From assembly GCF_900091415.1 (NCBI RefSeq), contig NZ_FMHU01000001.1, positions 2,480,001 through 2,544,000 on the forward strand: 64,000 nucleotides of DNA. The letters run 5' to 3'. Positions within the stretch are counted from its first letter, which is position 1, and the number at the start of each line of letters is the position of its first letter. Under the pieces are notes generated by a model, which did not search any database, was not told the origin of the DNA, and worked only from the letters and a program-made list of their open reading frames with translations. The stretch is from Micromonospora inyonensis (GTDB lineage: Bacteria > Actinomycetota > Actinomycetes > Mycobacteriales > Micromonosporaceae). This document shows, piece by piece, positions 16,695 to 25,548 of this stretch. The position numbers and the translations under genes were made by a program.

Positions 16695-17816
16695 ATGCCC
16701 AGCAGAGACGGTCCGGCGGTCGAGGTCGTCGACCTCGTCAAGCGCTACCCCCGGGCCACGACCAACGCCGTCGACGGACTGTCGTTCACCGTCGCGCCGG
16801 GTGAGACCTTCGGGCTGTTCGGGCCGAACGGGGCCGGAAAGTCGACCACCATCGGCATCCTCACCACGCGGCTCCGGGCCACCGGCGGCCGGGCCCTGGT
16901 CGGCGGCGTCGACGTCAGCCGGGACCCGGTCGGCGCCCGCGCCAACCTGGCGGTGGTGCCCCAGCACAACAACCTCGACCGCGCACTGACCCCCCGGCAG
17001 AACCTGCTCTACCACGCCGCCTACCACGGGGTGCCCCGGGCCGAGGCCGAGGAACGGGCGAAGGTGCTGCTGGACCGTTTCGGCCTAACCGAGCGCGCGG
17101 ACCGGCGGATCGAGGCGTACTCGGGCGGGATGGCGCAGCGGCTGATGATCGCGCGGGCCTGGATGCACGAGCCCGAGGTGCTCTTCCTCGACGAGCCGAC
17201 CAACGCGCTGGACCCGCAGACCCGGCTGCTGATCTGGAGCCGGATCCGGGAGATGCGCGAGCGCGGCGTCTCCATCGTGCTCACCACGCACCAGATGAAC
17301 GACGCCGCCAACCTGGTCGACCGGGTGGGCATCGTGGACCACGGCAAGCTGCTCACCCTGGACACCCCGCAGAACCTGGTCCGGGGTCTGGCCGGGCAGG
17401 CCATCCTGGACCTCACGGTCACCCCGACCGCCCGCGACGACGCCGACGAGGTCGTCGCCGCGCTGCGCGAGCTGGACGGCGTACGCAAGGCGGAGCGCCG
17501 GCCGCTGCCCGTCGGCGCGGCCGGCGCGGGTCGGGGTGGTGCGGGCCGGGCCGCGCTCGCCACGTTGGGACCGGGCGCACTGGCCGCGCTCGCCGCCCGC
17601 GCGCGGGCCAACGGCAACGCGTCGACCGCCACCCTGGCCGGGGCCGGCGGGGGGCGGATCCGGGTACGCCTCCACCTGGCCACCGACCCCGCCGCGCTGC
17701 TCGGTCCGGCGTTGGCCGTGCTCACCGGACGGTCGGCGACGCTCAACGACATCCACATCGGCGAGCCGAGCCTGGAGGACGTCTTCATCGAACTCACCGG
17801 AAGGGATCCGCGGTGA
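16695..17816 (+). CDS. ABC transporter ATP-binding protein (DrrA-like)
   Basis: 373 residues. Walker A is GPNGAGKST (Lys49), the signature is YSGGMAQR, and Walker B is LFLDEP followed by TNALD. A C-terminal extension with an Ala/Gly-rich insert (about residues 272-318) is typical of DrrA-type exporters of antibiotics and lipids. ATG 16695 has AGGAGAAGG just upstream. Its stop overlaps the permease start (GTGA). With the permease it should form an ABC-2 exporter. Its place inside the biosynthetic run suggests export of the lipid product or self-protection. Confidence 0.92.
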   Translation: MPSRDGPAVEVVDLVKRYPRATTNAVDGLSFTVAPGETFGLFGPNGAGKSTTIGILTTRLRATGGRALVGGVDVSRDPVGARANLAVVPQHNNLDRALTPRQNLLYHAAYHGVPRAEAEERAKVLLDRFGLTERADRRIEAYSGGMAQRLMIARAWMHEPEVLFLDEPTNALDPQTRLLIWSRIREMRERGVSIVLTTHQMNDAANLVDRVGIVDHGKLLTLDTPQNLVRGLAGQAILDLTVTPTARDDADEVVAALRELDGVRKAERRPLPVGAAGAGRGGAGRAALATLGPGALAALAARARANGNASTATLAGAGGGRIRVRLHLATDPAALLGPALAVLTGRSATLNDIHIGEPSLEDVFIELTGRDPR

Positions 17817-18634
17817 CCGCCCTCGACACCCCCACCCCGGTACGCCGCGAGGTCCGGGACCGCCCGCCCGCCGCCCGGGTCTTCCTCGCCCTGCTCCGCC
17901 GTGACCTGCTGGTCACCGGCAAGGAGTTGTGGGTGATCCTGATCCAGGTCGGCATGACCCCGCTGTTCATGCTCTTCGTGTTCAGCACGATCCTCGGCGG
18001 GCAGGGCATCGTCGAACGGTCGTTCGCCAACCTCTTCCTGCCCGGCGTGATCGCGCTGGCCGCCCTCACCACCGCGTTGCAGAGCACCGCCCTGCCGCTG
18101 GTGAAGGAGTTCGGCTTCACCATGGAGATCGAGGACCGGCTGCTCGCCCCGCTTCCCACCAGCCTGGTCGCGGTGGGGAAGCTGGTGGTCGCCACCATCC
18201 GGGGCCTGCTCGCGGCGGTGCTGATGTACCCGCTCGGGGCCCTGGTGGTCGGCTCCGCGCCGTGGCGGCTGGAGGGCCTGCCGACCGCCCTGCTGGTGGC
18301 CCTGCTCGGCGCGTGGGTGGGCGGCGGCATCGGGATGACCCTCTCCACCATCCTCCCGATCCAGCGGATCAACGTCACCTTCTCGGTCATCGTCACGCCG
18401 ATCATCTGGACCGGCTGCATCCACTACCCGTGGCCCCGGCTGGAGTCGATGCGCTGGTTCCAGGTGGTCACCGCCTTCAACCCGATGACGTACGTCTCGG
18501 AGGGGGTGCGGGGCGCGATGCTGCCCGACGTACCGCACATGCCGGGTTGGGTCTGCCTGCTGGCGCTGACCGGGATGGCCGCCGCCCTGACCTGGCTCAG
18601 CGTCCGGTCCTTCACCCGGCGGGCCGTCCAGTGA
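17813..18634 (+). CDS. ABC-2 type transporter permease (DrrB-like)
   Basis: 273 residues with a cytoplasmic N-terminus and about six hydrophobic segments, characteristic of ABC-2 permeases. GTG 17813 overlaps the stop of the ATPase gene, so the two are translated together in the expected 1:1 arrangement. It forms the membrane channel of the exporter. The cargo is not evident from sequence; the synthase product is the natural candidate. Confidence 0.92.
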   Translation: MTALDTPTPVRREVRDRPPAARVFLALLRRDLLVTGKELWVILIQVGMTPLFMLFVFSTILGGQGIVERSFANLFLPGVIALAALTTALQSTALPLVKEFGFTMEIEDRLLAPLPTSLVAVGKLVVATIRGLLAAVLMYPLGALVVGSAPWRLEGLPTALLVALLGAWVGGGIGMTLSTILPIQRINVTFSVIVTPIIWTGCIHYPWPRLESMRWFQVVTAFNPMTYVSEGVRGAMLPDVPHMPGWVCLLALTGMAAALTWLSVRSFTRRAVQ

Positions 18635-18666
18635 CCCCGTCCACCGATCCCGTACGAGGAGCGCAC

Positions 18667-19536
18667 ATGTCGATGAATCCACCGGAGTCCGACGGCGGGC
18701 TGGCCCACTGGCTCGCGGCCCGCGCGGGCGAGCTCCTGCTCGCGGTACGTGCCGAGCACGGCCACGCGGACCCGGCCGCGCTGAAGGCGGCCGGCGACCG
18801 GGCCTCCCACGAGTTCCTCCTCGCCGAGTTGGCCCGCTGGCGGCCGACCGACACGGTGCTCTCCGAGGAGGACGACGACTCCCGCCGCTCGGTGTCGACC
18901 GGTGGAGGGCCGACCCGGCTGGACGCCGACCGGGTGTGGATCATCGACCCGTTGGACGGGACCCGGGAGTTCTCCGAGGAGGGCCGGTCGGACTGGGCGG
19001 TGCACGTGGCGCTCTGGCACCGGCACGCCTCCACCCCGCACCGGCTGGTCGCCGGGGCGGTGGGGCTGCCCGCCCAGGGGCAGGTGCTGACCACGGAGTT
19101 CCCGCTGCGCCCGCGCACCGATCGGGCCGGCGTCGACGGTCCGATCCGGTTGGCGGCGAGCCGGAGCCGTCCCCCCGCGTTCCTCACCCACCTGGCCGAG
19201 GACATCGGTGCGGAGTTGGTGCCGATGGGGTCGGCGGGGGCGAAGATCGCGGCGGTGGTGACCGGTGAGGTGGACTCGTACATCCACGCCGGGGGGCAGT
19301 ACGAGTGGGACTCGGCGGCGCCGGTGGCGGTGGCCACGACGGCCGGGTTCCACGCCTGCCGGATCGACGGCAGCGCGCTGAGCTACAACGAGGTGGATCC
19401 GCGCCTGCCCGACCTGCTGGTCTGCCGCCCGGAACTGGCCGCGCCGCTGCTGGAGGCCCTGAGCCGACAGCTGTCCACGGCTGCCGCCGGGACGGCCGCA
19501 CCGGAGACGTCCCTGCTCGGAAAGGAACAGCGATGA
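18667..19536 (+). CDS. cysQ: 3'(2'),5'-bisphosphate nucleotidase CysQ
   Basis: 289 residues of the inositol-monophosphatase fold. Metal-binding motifs are visible: SEED, IIDPLDGTREF and WDSAAPVAVA. CysQ converts PAP, the by-product of PAPS-using sulfotransferases, to AMP and phosphate, relieving product inhibition. ATG 18667 has GAGGAG 5 nt upstream; an ATG two codons later is possible. The stop overlaps the cysD ATG. Placement with cysD-cysN and downstream of a sulfotransferase gene supports a PAP role over inositol phosphates. Confidence 0.9.
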   Translation: MSMNPPESDGGLAHWLAARAGELLLAVRAEHGHADPAALKAAGDRASHEFLLAELARWRPTDTVLSEEDDDSRRSVSTGGGPTRLDADRVWIIDPLDGTREFSEEGRSDWAVHVALWHRHASTPHRLVAGAVGLPAQGQVLTTEFPLRPRTDRAGVDGPIRLAASRSRPPAFLTHLAEDIGAELVPMGSAGAKIAAVVTGEVDSYIHAGGQYEWDSAAPVAVATTAGFHACRIDGSALSYNEVDPRLPDLLVCRPELAAPLLEALSRQLSTAAAGTAAPETSLLGKEQR

Positions 19537-20447
19537 ACAGCGGATCGGCGCTGTACCAGACGACCCACCTGGACGCGTTGGAGGCGGAGAGCATCTTCGT
19601 GATGCGTGAGGTGGTGGCGGAGATGGAGCGGCCGGTGCTGCTCTTCTCCGGTGGCAAGGACTCGATCGTGATGCTCCGGTTGGCGGAGAAGGCGTTCGCT
19701 CCGGCGAACATCCCGTTCCCGGTGATGCACGTCGACACCGGCCACAACTTCCCCGAGGTCCTGGAGTACCGCGACCGGCGGGTCGACGAACTCGGCCTGC
19801 ACCTGATCGTGGCCAGCGTGCCGGAGGCCCTGGTCCGGGGCCTGGTCACCGAACCGGCGGACGGCACCCGGAACCGGATCCAGACGCCGGTGTTGCTGGA
19901 CGCGGTGGAGAAGCACCGGTTCGATGCGTTGTTCGGTGGGGCGCGTCGGGATGAGGAGAAGGCGCGGGCGAAGGAGCGGGTGTTCTCGTTCCGGGACGAG
20001 TTCGGGCAGTGGGATCCGAAGAATCAGCGTCCGGAGTTGTGGTCGTTGTACAACGGTCGGCATCATGCGGGTGAGTCGATTCGGGTGTTTCCGTTGTCGA
20101 ACTGGACCGAGTTGGATGTGTGGCACTACATCGCTCGGGAGCGGATCGCGTTGCCGTCGATCTACTTCGCGCACGAGCGTGAGGTGATCGAGCGGGACGG
20201 CATGCTCTACGCGGTGAACGAGTTCATCCAGCCCCGGGCCGGCGAGGAGCGGTTCAAGGCGCGGGTGCGGTACCGGACCGTCGGCGACGCCTCGTGCACG
20301 GCTGCCGTTCGCTCCGACGCGGACTCGGTGGAGTTGGTGATCGAGGAGGTCGGGGCGACCCGGGTCACCGAGCGGGGTGCGACCCGGGGGGACGACCGGG
20401 TGAGTGAGGCCGCCATGGAGGACCGCAAGCGGGAGGGCTACTTCTGA
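19533..20447 (+). CDS. cysD: Sulfate adenylyltransferase subunit 2, CysD
   Basis: 304 residues, normal for CysD. The ATP-pyrophosphatase PP-loop LFSGGKDS is near residue 40, followed by HVDTGHNFPE and FGGARRDEEKAR, all hallmarks of the family. It forms the APS-producing heterodimer with CysN. ATG 19533 overlaps the cysQ stop, and the cysD stop shares a base with the cysN start. A stretch around 19920-20180 has many G/T-ending codons, unlike the C/G-ending codons before it. Confidence 0.96.
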   Translation: MNSGSALYQTTHLDALEAESIFVMREVVAEMERPVLLFSGGKDSIVMLRLAEKAFAPANIPFPVMHVDTGHNFPEVLEYRDRRVDELGLHLIVASVPEALVRGLVTEPADGTRNRIQTPVLLDAVEKHRFDALFGGARRDEEKARAKERVFSFRDEFGQWDPKNQRPELWSLYNGRHHAGESIRVFPLSNWTELDVWHYIARERIALPSIYFAHEREVIERDGMLYAVNEFIQPRAGEERFKARVRYRTVGDASCTAAVRSDADSVELVIEEVGATRVTERGATRGDDRVSEAAMEDRKREGYF

Positions 20448-21742
20448 TGAGTGCCGAGACGATCGCCCCGGAGACGTCGGCCCGCCCGATGGACCTGTTG
20501 CGCTTCGCCACCGCCGGCAGCGTCGACGACGGCAAGTCGACGCTGATCGGCCGGTTGTTGTATGACACGAAGTCGTTGTTCACGGATCAGTTGGAGGCCG
20601 TGGAAGCGGTTTCGGCGGCGCGGGGTGACGAGTACACGAACCTGGCGTTGTTGACCGACGGGTTGCGGGCGGAACGGGAACAGGGCATCACGATCGATGT
20701 CGCCTACCGGTACTTCGCGACCCCACGGCGGAAGTTCATCATCGCCGACACCCCCGGGCACATCCAGTACACCCGGAACATGGTCACCGGCGCGTCGACC
20801 GCCGACCTGGCCCTGATCCTCGTCGACGCCCGTAAGGGCCTGGTCGAACAGTCCCGCCGCCACGCCTTCCTGTGCAGTCTGCTCCGCGTCCCGCACCTCG
20901 TGCTCTGCGTCAACAAGATGGACCTGGTCGACTGGTCCCAGGACGTGTTCGACCAGATCGCCGACGAGTTCACCGCCTTCGCCGCCAAACTCGACGTCCC
21001 CGACCTCGCGGTCGTGCCGATCTCCGCGCTCAAGGGCGACAACATCGTCACCCGATCCGAGAACACCCCCTGGTACGAAGGCCCCTCCCTGCTCCACCAC
21101 CTGGAGCACGTGCACATCGCCTCCGACCGCAACCTCGTCGACGTGCGGTTCCCCGTCCAGTACGTCATCCGCCCCCAGTCGACCACCGTCACCGACTACC
21201 GCGGCTACGCCGGGCAGGTCGCCTCCGGCGTGATCAAACCCGGCGACGAGATCATGGTCCTACCGTCCGGGTTCACCTCCCGCATCGCAGCCGTGGACAC
21301 CGCCGACGGACCCGTCGCCGAGGCGTTCCCACCCATGTCCGTCACCGTCCGCCTCACCGACGAGATCGACATTTCCCGCGGCGACATGATCTGCCGACCC
21401 AACAACGCCCCCACCCCCACCCAGGATGTGGAAGCGATGGTCTGCTGGATGGACGAGACCCGACCGTTGCAGATCGGCGGCCGGTACACCATCAAACACA
21501 CCACCCGCACCGCCCGCGCGATCGTCCGGGACCTGCACTACCGCCTCGACATCAACACCCTGCACCGCGACGACACCGCCACCGAGTTGACACTCAACGA
21601 GATCGGCCGGGTCCGACTCCGCACCACCGTGCCACTCCTCGCCGACGAATACCGCCGCAACCGCACCACCGGCGGATTCATCATCATCGACGAAGCCACC
21701 AACCGCACCGTCGCCGCCGCCATGATCGTCGAAACCACCTAA
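20447..21742 (+). CDS. cysN: Sulfate adenylyltransferase subunit 1, CysN
   Basis: 431 residues, an elongation-factor-like GTPase. P-loop GSVDDGKST, DTPGH and NKMD GTP-binding motifs are present. It drives APS formation by CysD through GTP hydrolysis. The protein ends after the EF-Tu-like domains and has no APS-kinase (CysC) domain, so PAPS synthesis needs a CysC encoded outside this window. The 5' part uses many TTG/GAT/GTT codons, while the 3' part is almost entirely C-ending. The gene closes the + strand run and is followed by a strong hairpin. Confidence 0.96.
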   Translation: MSAETIAPETSARPMDLLRFATAGSVDDGKSTLIGRLLYDTKSLFTDQLEAVEAVSAARGDEYTNLALLTDGLRAEREQGITIDVAYRYFATPRRKFIIADTPGHIQYTRNMVTGASTADLALILVDARKGLVEQSRRHAFLCSLLRVPHLVLCVNKMDLVDWSQDVFDQIADEFTAFAAKLDVPDLAVVPISALKGDNIVTRSENTPWYEGPSLLHHLEHVHIASDRNLVDVRFPVQYVIRPQSTTVTDYRGYAGQVASGVIKPGDEIMVLPSGFTSRIAAVDTADGPVAEAFPPMSVTVRLTDEIDISRGDMICRPNNAPTPTQDVEAMVCWMDETRPLQIGGRYTIKHTTRTARAIVRDLHYRLDINTLHRDDTATELTLNEIGRVRLRTTVPLLADEYRRNRTTGGFIIIDEATNRTVAAAMIVETT

Positions 21743-21756
21743 CCCCCACCCCGGAT

Positions 21757-21802
21757 GCAGGGGGCCCTTCCTCACCAAAAACCGGTAGGAAGGGCCCCCT
21801 GC
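21757..21802. terminator. Bidirectional hairpin between cysN and a convergent SDR gene
   Basis: Perfect 16-bp inverted repeat (GCAGGGGGCCCTTCCT / AGGAAGGGCCCCCTGC) with a 14-nt loop containing AAAAA. It lies 14 nt after the cysN stop and 85 nt beyond the stop of the convergent SDR gene. The GCAGGGG...CCCCTGC core recurs in the hairpin at 59894-59953, so it may belong to a dispersed intergenic repeat family. Confidence 0.8.
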
Positions 21803-21886
21803 AACCACCCGAACAGCGCACGACACCCCGACAGACACCCAGCACGCAGCGCTGCGGCCGCGACGACCGACCTCGGCGGCGATGCC

Positions 21887-22729
21887 TCAGCCGCAGCCGA
21901 CCGCCCGAGCACTGGCCGTCCAGAGTCGGGCGGCCAGTTGGCGGTCGGCGGCCTTCGGCCGCGGACGGCCGGGGCGCCGGTCGACGTAGTAGCCGCCGTC
22001 GACGAGCCGCCCGGGATCCTCGTGGGCCAGCCAGACCAGCGTGTCCGCGCCCCGCTCCGGGCTCCGGAACGGCAGCATCCGCATGCCCCACGCGACCAGC
22101 CGGCTCTCGTTGCCGAAGCGGGTCCGGACCACGCCCGGATGGAAGCAGTGCGCCGGCACCTCCGGCCACCGGCGTGCGGCCTCGGCGGTGAACAGGATGT
22201 TCGCCTGCTTGCTGGTGCCGTATGCGCGCAACGGCTGGTACCGACGCAGGGTGGCGTTAAGGTCGTCCGGGTCGAGCGCCCCGCTGCGGTGTGCCGCGGA
22301 GGCGGTCACCACCATGCGGCCGATCCGGTCCCGGAGCAGGTTGCTCAGCAGGAACGGGGCCAGGTGGTTCGCCTGCATGGAGAGTTCGAACCCGTCGATC
22401 GTGGTCACCGGCTGCAACACGATGGCGCCGGCGTTGTGGGCCAGTACGTCGATCCGGTCGTACGCGGCACGCAGCCGCTCGGCGAGCCCGCGTACGTCGT
22501 CCAGCACCGCGAAGTCGGCCCGGAACAGTTCGGGCTGTTCCCCGCCCGCCTCCCGTACCCGCTCCCCGGCGGCGGTGAGCCGGGCCGGATCGCGGCCGAC
22601 CAGCACCACCTGGTCGCCCCGGCGGGCCAGGGCCACGGCGGCGGCCAGGCCGATGCCCGAACTGGCACCGGTCACCACCACCAGTCGACGTCGCGTGACA
22701 TCTTCCCCAGGTGCGTTCTCCCGCGTCAT
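21887..22729 (-). CDS. Short-chain dehydrogenase/reductase (retinol-dehydrogenase-like)
   Basis: 280 residues, classical SDR. The cofactor motif TGASSGIG is at about 22-29, NAG follows, and the active site has Ser in VTASAAH and Tyr/Lys in YGTSK. An Arg just after the glycine motif strand (VGRDP) suggests NADP(H). It converges on cysN. The substrate cannot be predicted. Start ATG at 22729. Confidence 0.88.
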   Translation of the reverse strand: MTRENAPGEDVTRRRLVVVTGASSGIGLAAAVALARRGDQVVLVGRDPARLTAAGERVREAGGEQPELFRADFAVLDDVRGLAERLRAAYDRIDVLAHNAGAIVLQPVTTIDGFELSMQANHLAPFLLSNLLRDRIGRMVVTASAAHRSGALDPDDLNATLRRYQPLRAYGTSKQANILFTAEAARRWPEVPAHCFHPGVVRTRFGNESRLVAWGMRMLPFRSPERGADTLVWLAHEDPGRLVDGGYYVDRRPGRPRPKAADRQLAARLWTASARAVGCG

Positions 22730-22811
22730 GGCGCGAGGTTACCGTGACGTAGCCGGGCCCCCGTGTCGTCACGTCCGCCGCCGTCCTCGGGCGGGACGAG
22801 GAGCGTAGTCG

Positions 22812-23160
22812 ATGGCCGGCGTTGGACGTCCCCGCCGGTCCTGCCTCGCGGTGCCGGTTCCGGCGTCAAGATGCTGGGCAAGGCCCAGGGCCTCCCGGCC
22901 GACCAGGTCTTCCTGGCCCTTGAGGATGCGGTCGCCCCGCTGGCCAAGCCGGACGCGCCGGAAGAACGTCGTCGCCGCGCTCAACGAGGGTGACTGGTTC
23001 GGCGAGACCCGCGTGGTCCGGGTCAACGACCTGACCACCCCGTGGACGTACCACTACGTTCTGACGCGCTCGGCTTCGACGGCCAGTGGGTGCCGCACCC
23101 GGGCCAGATCGACGCCGCGAACGAGGTGTACTCGCCGGCCCGGGCCGACTGCGACCACGC
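22812..23160 (+). pseudogene. Remnant of HpcH/HpaI aldolase / CoA-ester lyase gene
   Basis: Three short peptides in three frames together resemble a citrate-lyase-beta/malyl-CoA-lyase protein. RRSCLAVP (about 22833) and then KMLGKAQGLPADQVFLALED (about 22869) match the N-terminal region. After a one-base shift near 22960, RKNVVAALNEGDW and TRVVRVNDLTTPW follow. Then, after a further shift and loss of the middle of the protein, GFDGQWVPHPGQIDAANEVY (about 23070) matches the C-terminal region. An intact protein would be around 300 residues, so well over half is missing. The internal deletion means this is true decay and not a sequencing slip. Confidence 0.75.
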
Positions 23161-23237
23161 CGAGCCGGACCGGGTGCCGGTCCGGTGCGGTCGGTCCGGC
23201 ACCCGTACGGTCCGTGTGTCCCCGAGCCCACGTGGGT

Positions 23238-23768
23238 TCAGTAGGTGGACGTGGTGTCCGTCTGCGACACCGCGAAGACGATGAGCGCGATGTAGGCGAC
23301 GATCGCCAGGCCGATGAGACCGGTGAGCACCCAGCCGACGATGATCCCGGCCTTCGCCAGACCGTCGCCGTCCTCGCCCCGCTCCCGGATCTGCCGCCGG
23401 GCGACGTGCCCGAGGATCGCGCCGATCGGAGCCGTGACGCAGGAGGCGACCCCCATCACGGACAGGATCAGCGACACCAGGGCGAGGCTGTTCGTCTGGC
23501 GGACCGGCGGATACGGGTACGGCGCGTAACCCGCCGGGGGAACCGGGTAGCCCGGCGGAGCGGCGTAGCCAGCCGGGTAGCCGGCGGCCGCGTACGGGTC
23601 GGCGACGGGGTACCCGGGAACCGGCTGGCCCGGCGTGTACGGGTCCGGCCCGGTCGGCTGTGCCGGTACGGGCGGATCGGTCATCGACCGGGTCGGGTCG
23701 ACCGGTGGGGCGGAGGAGGGATCCGACCGGGCCGGGTCCTGCCACTGGGAGGGCGAGGGATATGTCAT
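23238..23768 (-). CDS. DUF4190-type small membrane protein
   Basis: 176 residues from ATG 23768, preceded by GGAGAAGAAG. The first 85 residues are rich in Pro, Tyr, Gly and Ala. Two membrane segments follow, with [20 protein letters not shown] between them, the signature of DUF4190 proteins. A longer frame upstream is not supported. A shorter relative lies at 24792-25187. Function unknown; probably a membrane protein with a disordered cytoplasmic tail. Confidence 0.82.
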   Translation of the reverse strand: MTYPSPSQWQDPARSDPSSAPPVDPTRSMTDPPVPAQPTGPDPYTPGQPVPGYPVADPYAAAGYPAGYAAPPGYPVPPAGYAPYPYPPVRQTNSLALVSLILSVMGVASCVTAPIGAILGHVARRQIRERGEDGDGLAKAGIIVGWVLTGLIGLAIVAYIALIVFAVSQTDTTSTY

Positions 23769-23886
23769 GAGGTCTTCTTCTCCGTCGAGTCCGGGCTGCG
23801 CCGTCAGGGTAGTCACCCGGGGCGAAAGCGGACCACCGCGTGGTGCCGCGTTGCCCGGACCCCCGTCGAGCGGGCAGGATCGCGGC

Positions 23887-24789
23887 ATGGCGATTGACGC
23901 GCGTGCCGCGGACCGTTCCGGCCGATCCCGTCGGGACGTGAGCCGACCGGGGGTGGCCCGGCGGAGCCGTGCCGCGCTCGCGGCGGCCCTGACCGACCAG
24001 GACGAGCCGGTGCCCCTGCCCGAGCCGGTGACCATGCGACTGGACGGGCGGGTGGCGCTGGTGACCGGCGCCGGCAGTCCGGACGGCATCGGGTACGCCA
24101 CGGCACGTCGGCTCACCGACCTCGGCGCCCGGGTCGCCATCGTCTCCACGACCCGGCGGATCCACGAGCGGGCCAGCGAACTCGGGGCCACCGGATTCGT
24201 CGCCGACCTCACCGACGAGGCGGAGGTCGGCGCGCTGGCCGACGCGGTCGCCGACCAGCTCGGCGAGGTGGAGGTCCTGGTCAACAACGCCGGTCTCGCC
24301 AGCCGGGCCAGCCCGGAGGTGCTCCGCCCGGTGGCCCAGCTCAGCTACGACGAGTGGCGTACGGAGATCGACCGGAACCTGAACACCGCGTTCCTGTGCA
24401 GCCGGGCGTTCATCGGGGGGATGGCCGAACGCGGCTGGGGGCGGATAGTGAACCTCGCGGCCACCGCCGGGGCGGTCAACGCCCTGCCCACCGAGGCGGC
24501 GTACTCGGCGGCCAAGGCGGGGGTGGTGGGCCTGACCCGGGCGTTGGCCATGGAGATGGTCGCTGACGGGGTGACCGTCAACGCGGTCGCCCCGGGCACC
24601 ATCCACACCGCGGCGTCAACGGTGGCGGAGATCCGGCATGGCCTCGGCACCCCGGTCGGCCGGCCCGGTACGCCGGACGAGGTGGCCGCCGCCATCGTCT
24701 TCCTCTGTTCGCCGGCCGCCTCGTACATCACCGGGCAGATGCTCGTGGTGGACGGCGGGAACAGCGTCCGCGAGGCGCAGTTCCGCTGA
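23887..24789 (+). CDS. SDR family oxidoreductase (FabG-like)
   Basis: 300 residues. [12 protein letters not shown] forms the dinucleotide-binding motif, NNAG follows, and the catalytic Tyr/Lys lie in YSAAK. The C-terminal VVDGGNS motif is typical of FabG-like reductases. ATG 23887 is chosen because CAGGAT ends 6 nt before it, a leaderless pattern seen repeatedly in this window, and because codons from 23887 have strong G/C third positions. ATG 24034, right before the core domain, is the alternative and would remove an Arg-rich 49-residue extension. Substrate unknown. Confidence 0.85.
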   Translation: MAIDARAADRSGRSRRDVSRPGVARRSRAALAAALTDQDEPVPLPEPVTMRLDGRVALVTGAGSPDGIGYATARRLTDLGARVAIVSTTRRIHERASELGATGFVADLTDEAEVGALADAVADQLGEVEVLVNNAGLASRASPEVLRPVAQLSYDEWRTEIDRNLNTAFLCSRAFIGGMAERGWGRIVNLAATAGAVNALPTEAAYSAAKAGVVGLTRALAMEMVADGVTVNAVAPGTIHTAASTVAEIRHGLGTPVGRPGTPDEVAAAIVFLCSPAASYITGQMLVVDGGNSVREAQFR

Positions 24790-24791
24790 CG

Positions 24792-25187
24792 TCAGGTGGT
24801 GGTGCCGCTGTTCGCGCCGGCCCACACCACCAGGCTGAGCCAGCCGCAGCAGAACAGCAGGTACAGCCCGGTGATGACGTAGCTCGCGATCAGGCCCCAG
24901 AAGGCGAGCTGCTCGCCCTGCTCGTGGGTCTGCCGGATCTGTCGGCGGGCCATGTGCCCGAGGAGGATGCCGACCGGGGCGAACACGAACGCGAAGACCA
25001 GCGAGAGGATCGCCATCACGTTCATGGTCCCGCTGGCGGGCGCCGGGCCGTAGGGCCCGTAGGCAGGCGGCGGCGGGTACGGCGGCTGCCCGCCCCAGTA
25101 GGGCTGTGGCTGCTCGCCCCAGTGGGGCTGGTCGCCCTTGTGCGGCTGCTCGCCCCAACCCGGATCGGACGGTGGCGGGTAACTCAA
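24792..25187 (-). CDS. Small DUF4190-like membrane protein, TTG start
   Basis: 131 residues. A TTG at 25187 is the best start: AGGAGG sits 5 nt upstream and the peptide LSYPPPSD aligns with the start of the related protein at 23238-23768 (MTYPSPSQ). A longer frame from 25208 would put this ribosome site inside the gene. The N-terminal half is Pro/Tyr/Gln-rich; two membrane segments flank GILLGHMARRQIRQTHE. It converges on the SDR gene with only 2 nt between stops. Function unknown. Confidence 0.78.
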   Translation of the reverse strand: MSYPPPSDPGWGEQPHKGDQPHWGEQPQPYWGGQPPYPPPPAYGPYGPAPASGTMNVMAILSLVFAFVFAPVGILLGHMARRQIRQTHEQGEQLAFWGLIASYVITGLYLLFCCGWLSLVVWAGANSGTTT

Positions 25188-25548
25188 GACTTCCTCCTCG
25201 CCGCCCACGGGCGGAACGTTCTCACCTGCCGGACGCTAGCAGTCGTGGTGAAGCTTGTCACAGCGGTTGTGTGGACCCCCGGTCCGACCGACGTGCAGCG
25301 GTCGATCCTGGAAGCCGTCCGGGGTGCGGGGCGCGTTCCCATGGTCCGGACCGGAGTGCGGTTCCGACGTGGCCACTCCAGGAAGACGAGATCGAGCGGC
25401 TGATGCGGGAGGCCACGTTCCCGCTGATCGCGAGGGCACCTCGGAGAGCCAGAAGACGATCATCTCCCGGGCTGCTCCGGGAGTACCGGCTCTGAGCCTC
25501 AGGGCAACGGCTCGGGCCCGCGGCTCGTGGTTCGACGGGGCAACCGGT
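25188..25548. other. Gene-poor stretch, possible decayed reading frame
   Basis: No convincing intact gene. On the + strand, EDEIERLMREATFPLI (around 25388) is followed in a shifted frame by EGTSESQKTIISRAA (around 25434), then REYRL and a stop in the first frame. This looks like the end of a protein broken by small indels, but I do not recognise the family. The rest shows nothing clear. Confidence 0.3.
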
